Positions 9,130 to 13,786 of a stretch of 13,786 nt of DNA are shown piece by piece; positions within the stretch are counted from its first letter, which is position 1; each line of letters begins with the position of its first letter. Below the pieces are notes generated by a model. The model ran no database searches and was not told where the DNA came from. It saw only the letters and a list, made by a program, of their open reading frames with translations. The translations under genes were made by a program, and so were the position numbers. The stretch is from Chloroflexota bacterium (GTDB taxonomy: Bacteria > Chloroflexota > UBA6077 > JACCZL01). The DNA is taken from the NCBI GenBank assembly GCA_013695975.1, contig JACCZL010000104.1, forward strand, positions 1 through 13,786. Direction: 5' to 3'.

Positions 9130-9143
9130 GCACTGGAGGAACG

Positions 9144-13721
<4,578 letters not shown>

Positions 13722-13758
13722 CAGGCGCGATCGCGGCAAGCGAAGAGCGTGATCGGGG

Positions 13759-13786
13759 CGGGCGACCCTACCGCACGGGTCGCCCG
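13759..13786 (+). terminator. Probable stem of a factor-independent terminator after rpoC, cut by window edge
   Basis: CGGGCGACCC (13759-13768) pairs perfectly with GGGTCGCCCG (13777-13786) around an 8-nt loop, TACCGCAC, 37 bp after the rpoC stop. The stem ends at the last base of the window, so the expected T-run cannot be seen. Position and strength make a terminator of the rpoBC unit the best reading. Confidence 0.62.

Overview
The window is high-GC bacterial chromosome. Its main content is the two genes for the large catalytic subunits of RNA polymerase, rpoB and rpoC, read rightward and filling positions 5507-13721. Three things point to Chloroflexota, probably a Thermomicrobia-like lineage: strong GC bias at third codon positions, a sigma-70-like protein of a type I associate with Chloroflexota (motif ELFRRAI, then a long spacer, then a weak region 4), and a beta' subunit with a long helical clamp insertion and no E. 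coli-type large insertion in the trigger loop. This assignment comes from remembered family resemblance, not from a search.

Layout, left to right. Positions 1-473 (-) hold the 5' part of a carboxymuconolactone-decarboxylase/AhpD-like gene cut by the window edge. It is divergent from an aldo/keto reductase gene (552-1562, +). That gene's 3' end overlaps, tail to tail by 38 bp, a GH1 beta-glycosidase gene (1525-2823, -). The glycosidase gene is joined by an ATGA stop/start overlap to an upstream gene for a polytopic membrane protein of the lysylphosphatidylglycerol-synthase-TM / UPF0104 flippase-like family (2820-3827, -). A 284-bp divergent region follows, with an extended -10 facing left (possible leaderless start) and three evenly spaced TGCAAC repeats. 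Rightward from there are a sigma-70-like gene (4112-4822) and a very small single-pass membrane protein (4946-5089, or 4859-5089 with the longer start).

The 417-bp gap 5090-5506 carries two TATACT -10-like elements. The nearer one to rpoB abuts a perfect 16-bp palindrome. rpoB (5507-9058) and rpoC (9144-13721) look like one transcription unit. They are separated by 85 bp containing a stable long hairpin just ahead of the rpoC ribosome-binding site. A perfect 10-bp GC-rich stem after rpoC, ending exactly at the window edge, is the probable terminator stem.

How the genes fit together: rpoB and rpoC encode the beta and beta' subunits that form the polymerase active centre. The sigma-like gene is a plausible polymerase-binding partner encoded next door, and the tiny membrane protein after it could be its modulator (inference only). 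The ribosomal protein genes rplJ/rplL that normally precede rpoB are absent from the 5.5 kb upstream. The left half is ordinary accessory metabolism. I found no convincing new defence or mobile system, no tRNA or rRNA, no CRISPR and no insertion sequence. The items most worth a second look are the sigma/small membrane protein pair, the rpoB promoter palindrome, the rpoB-rpoC hairpin and the unusual RpoC C-terminal tail.
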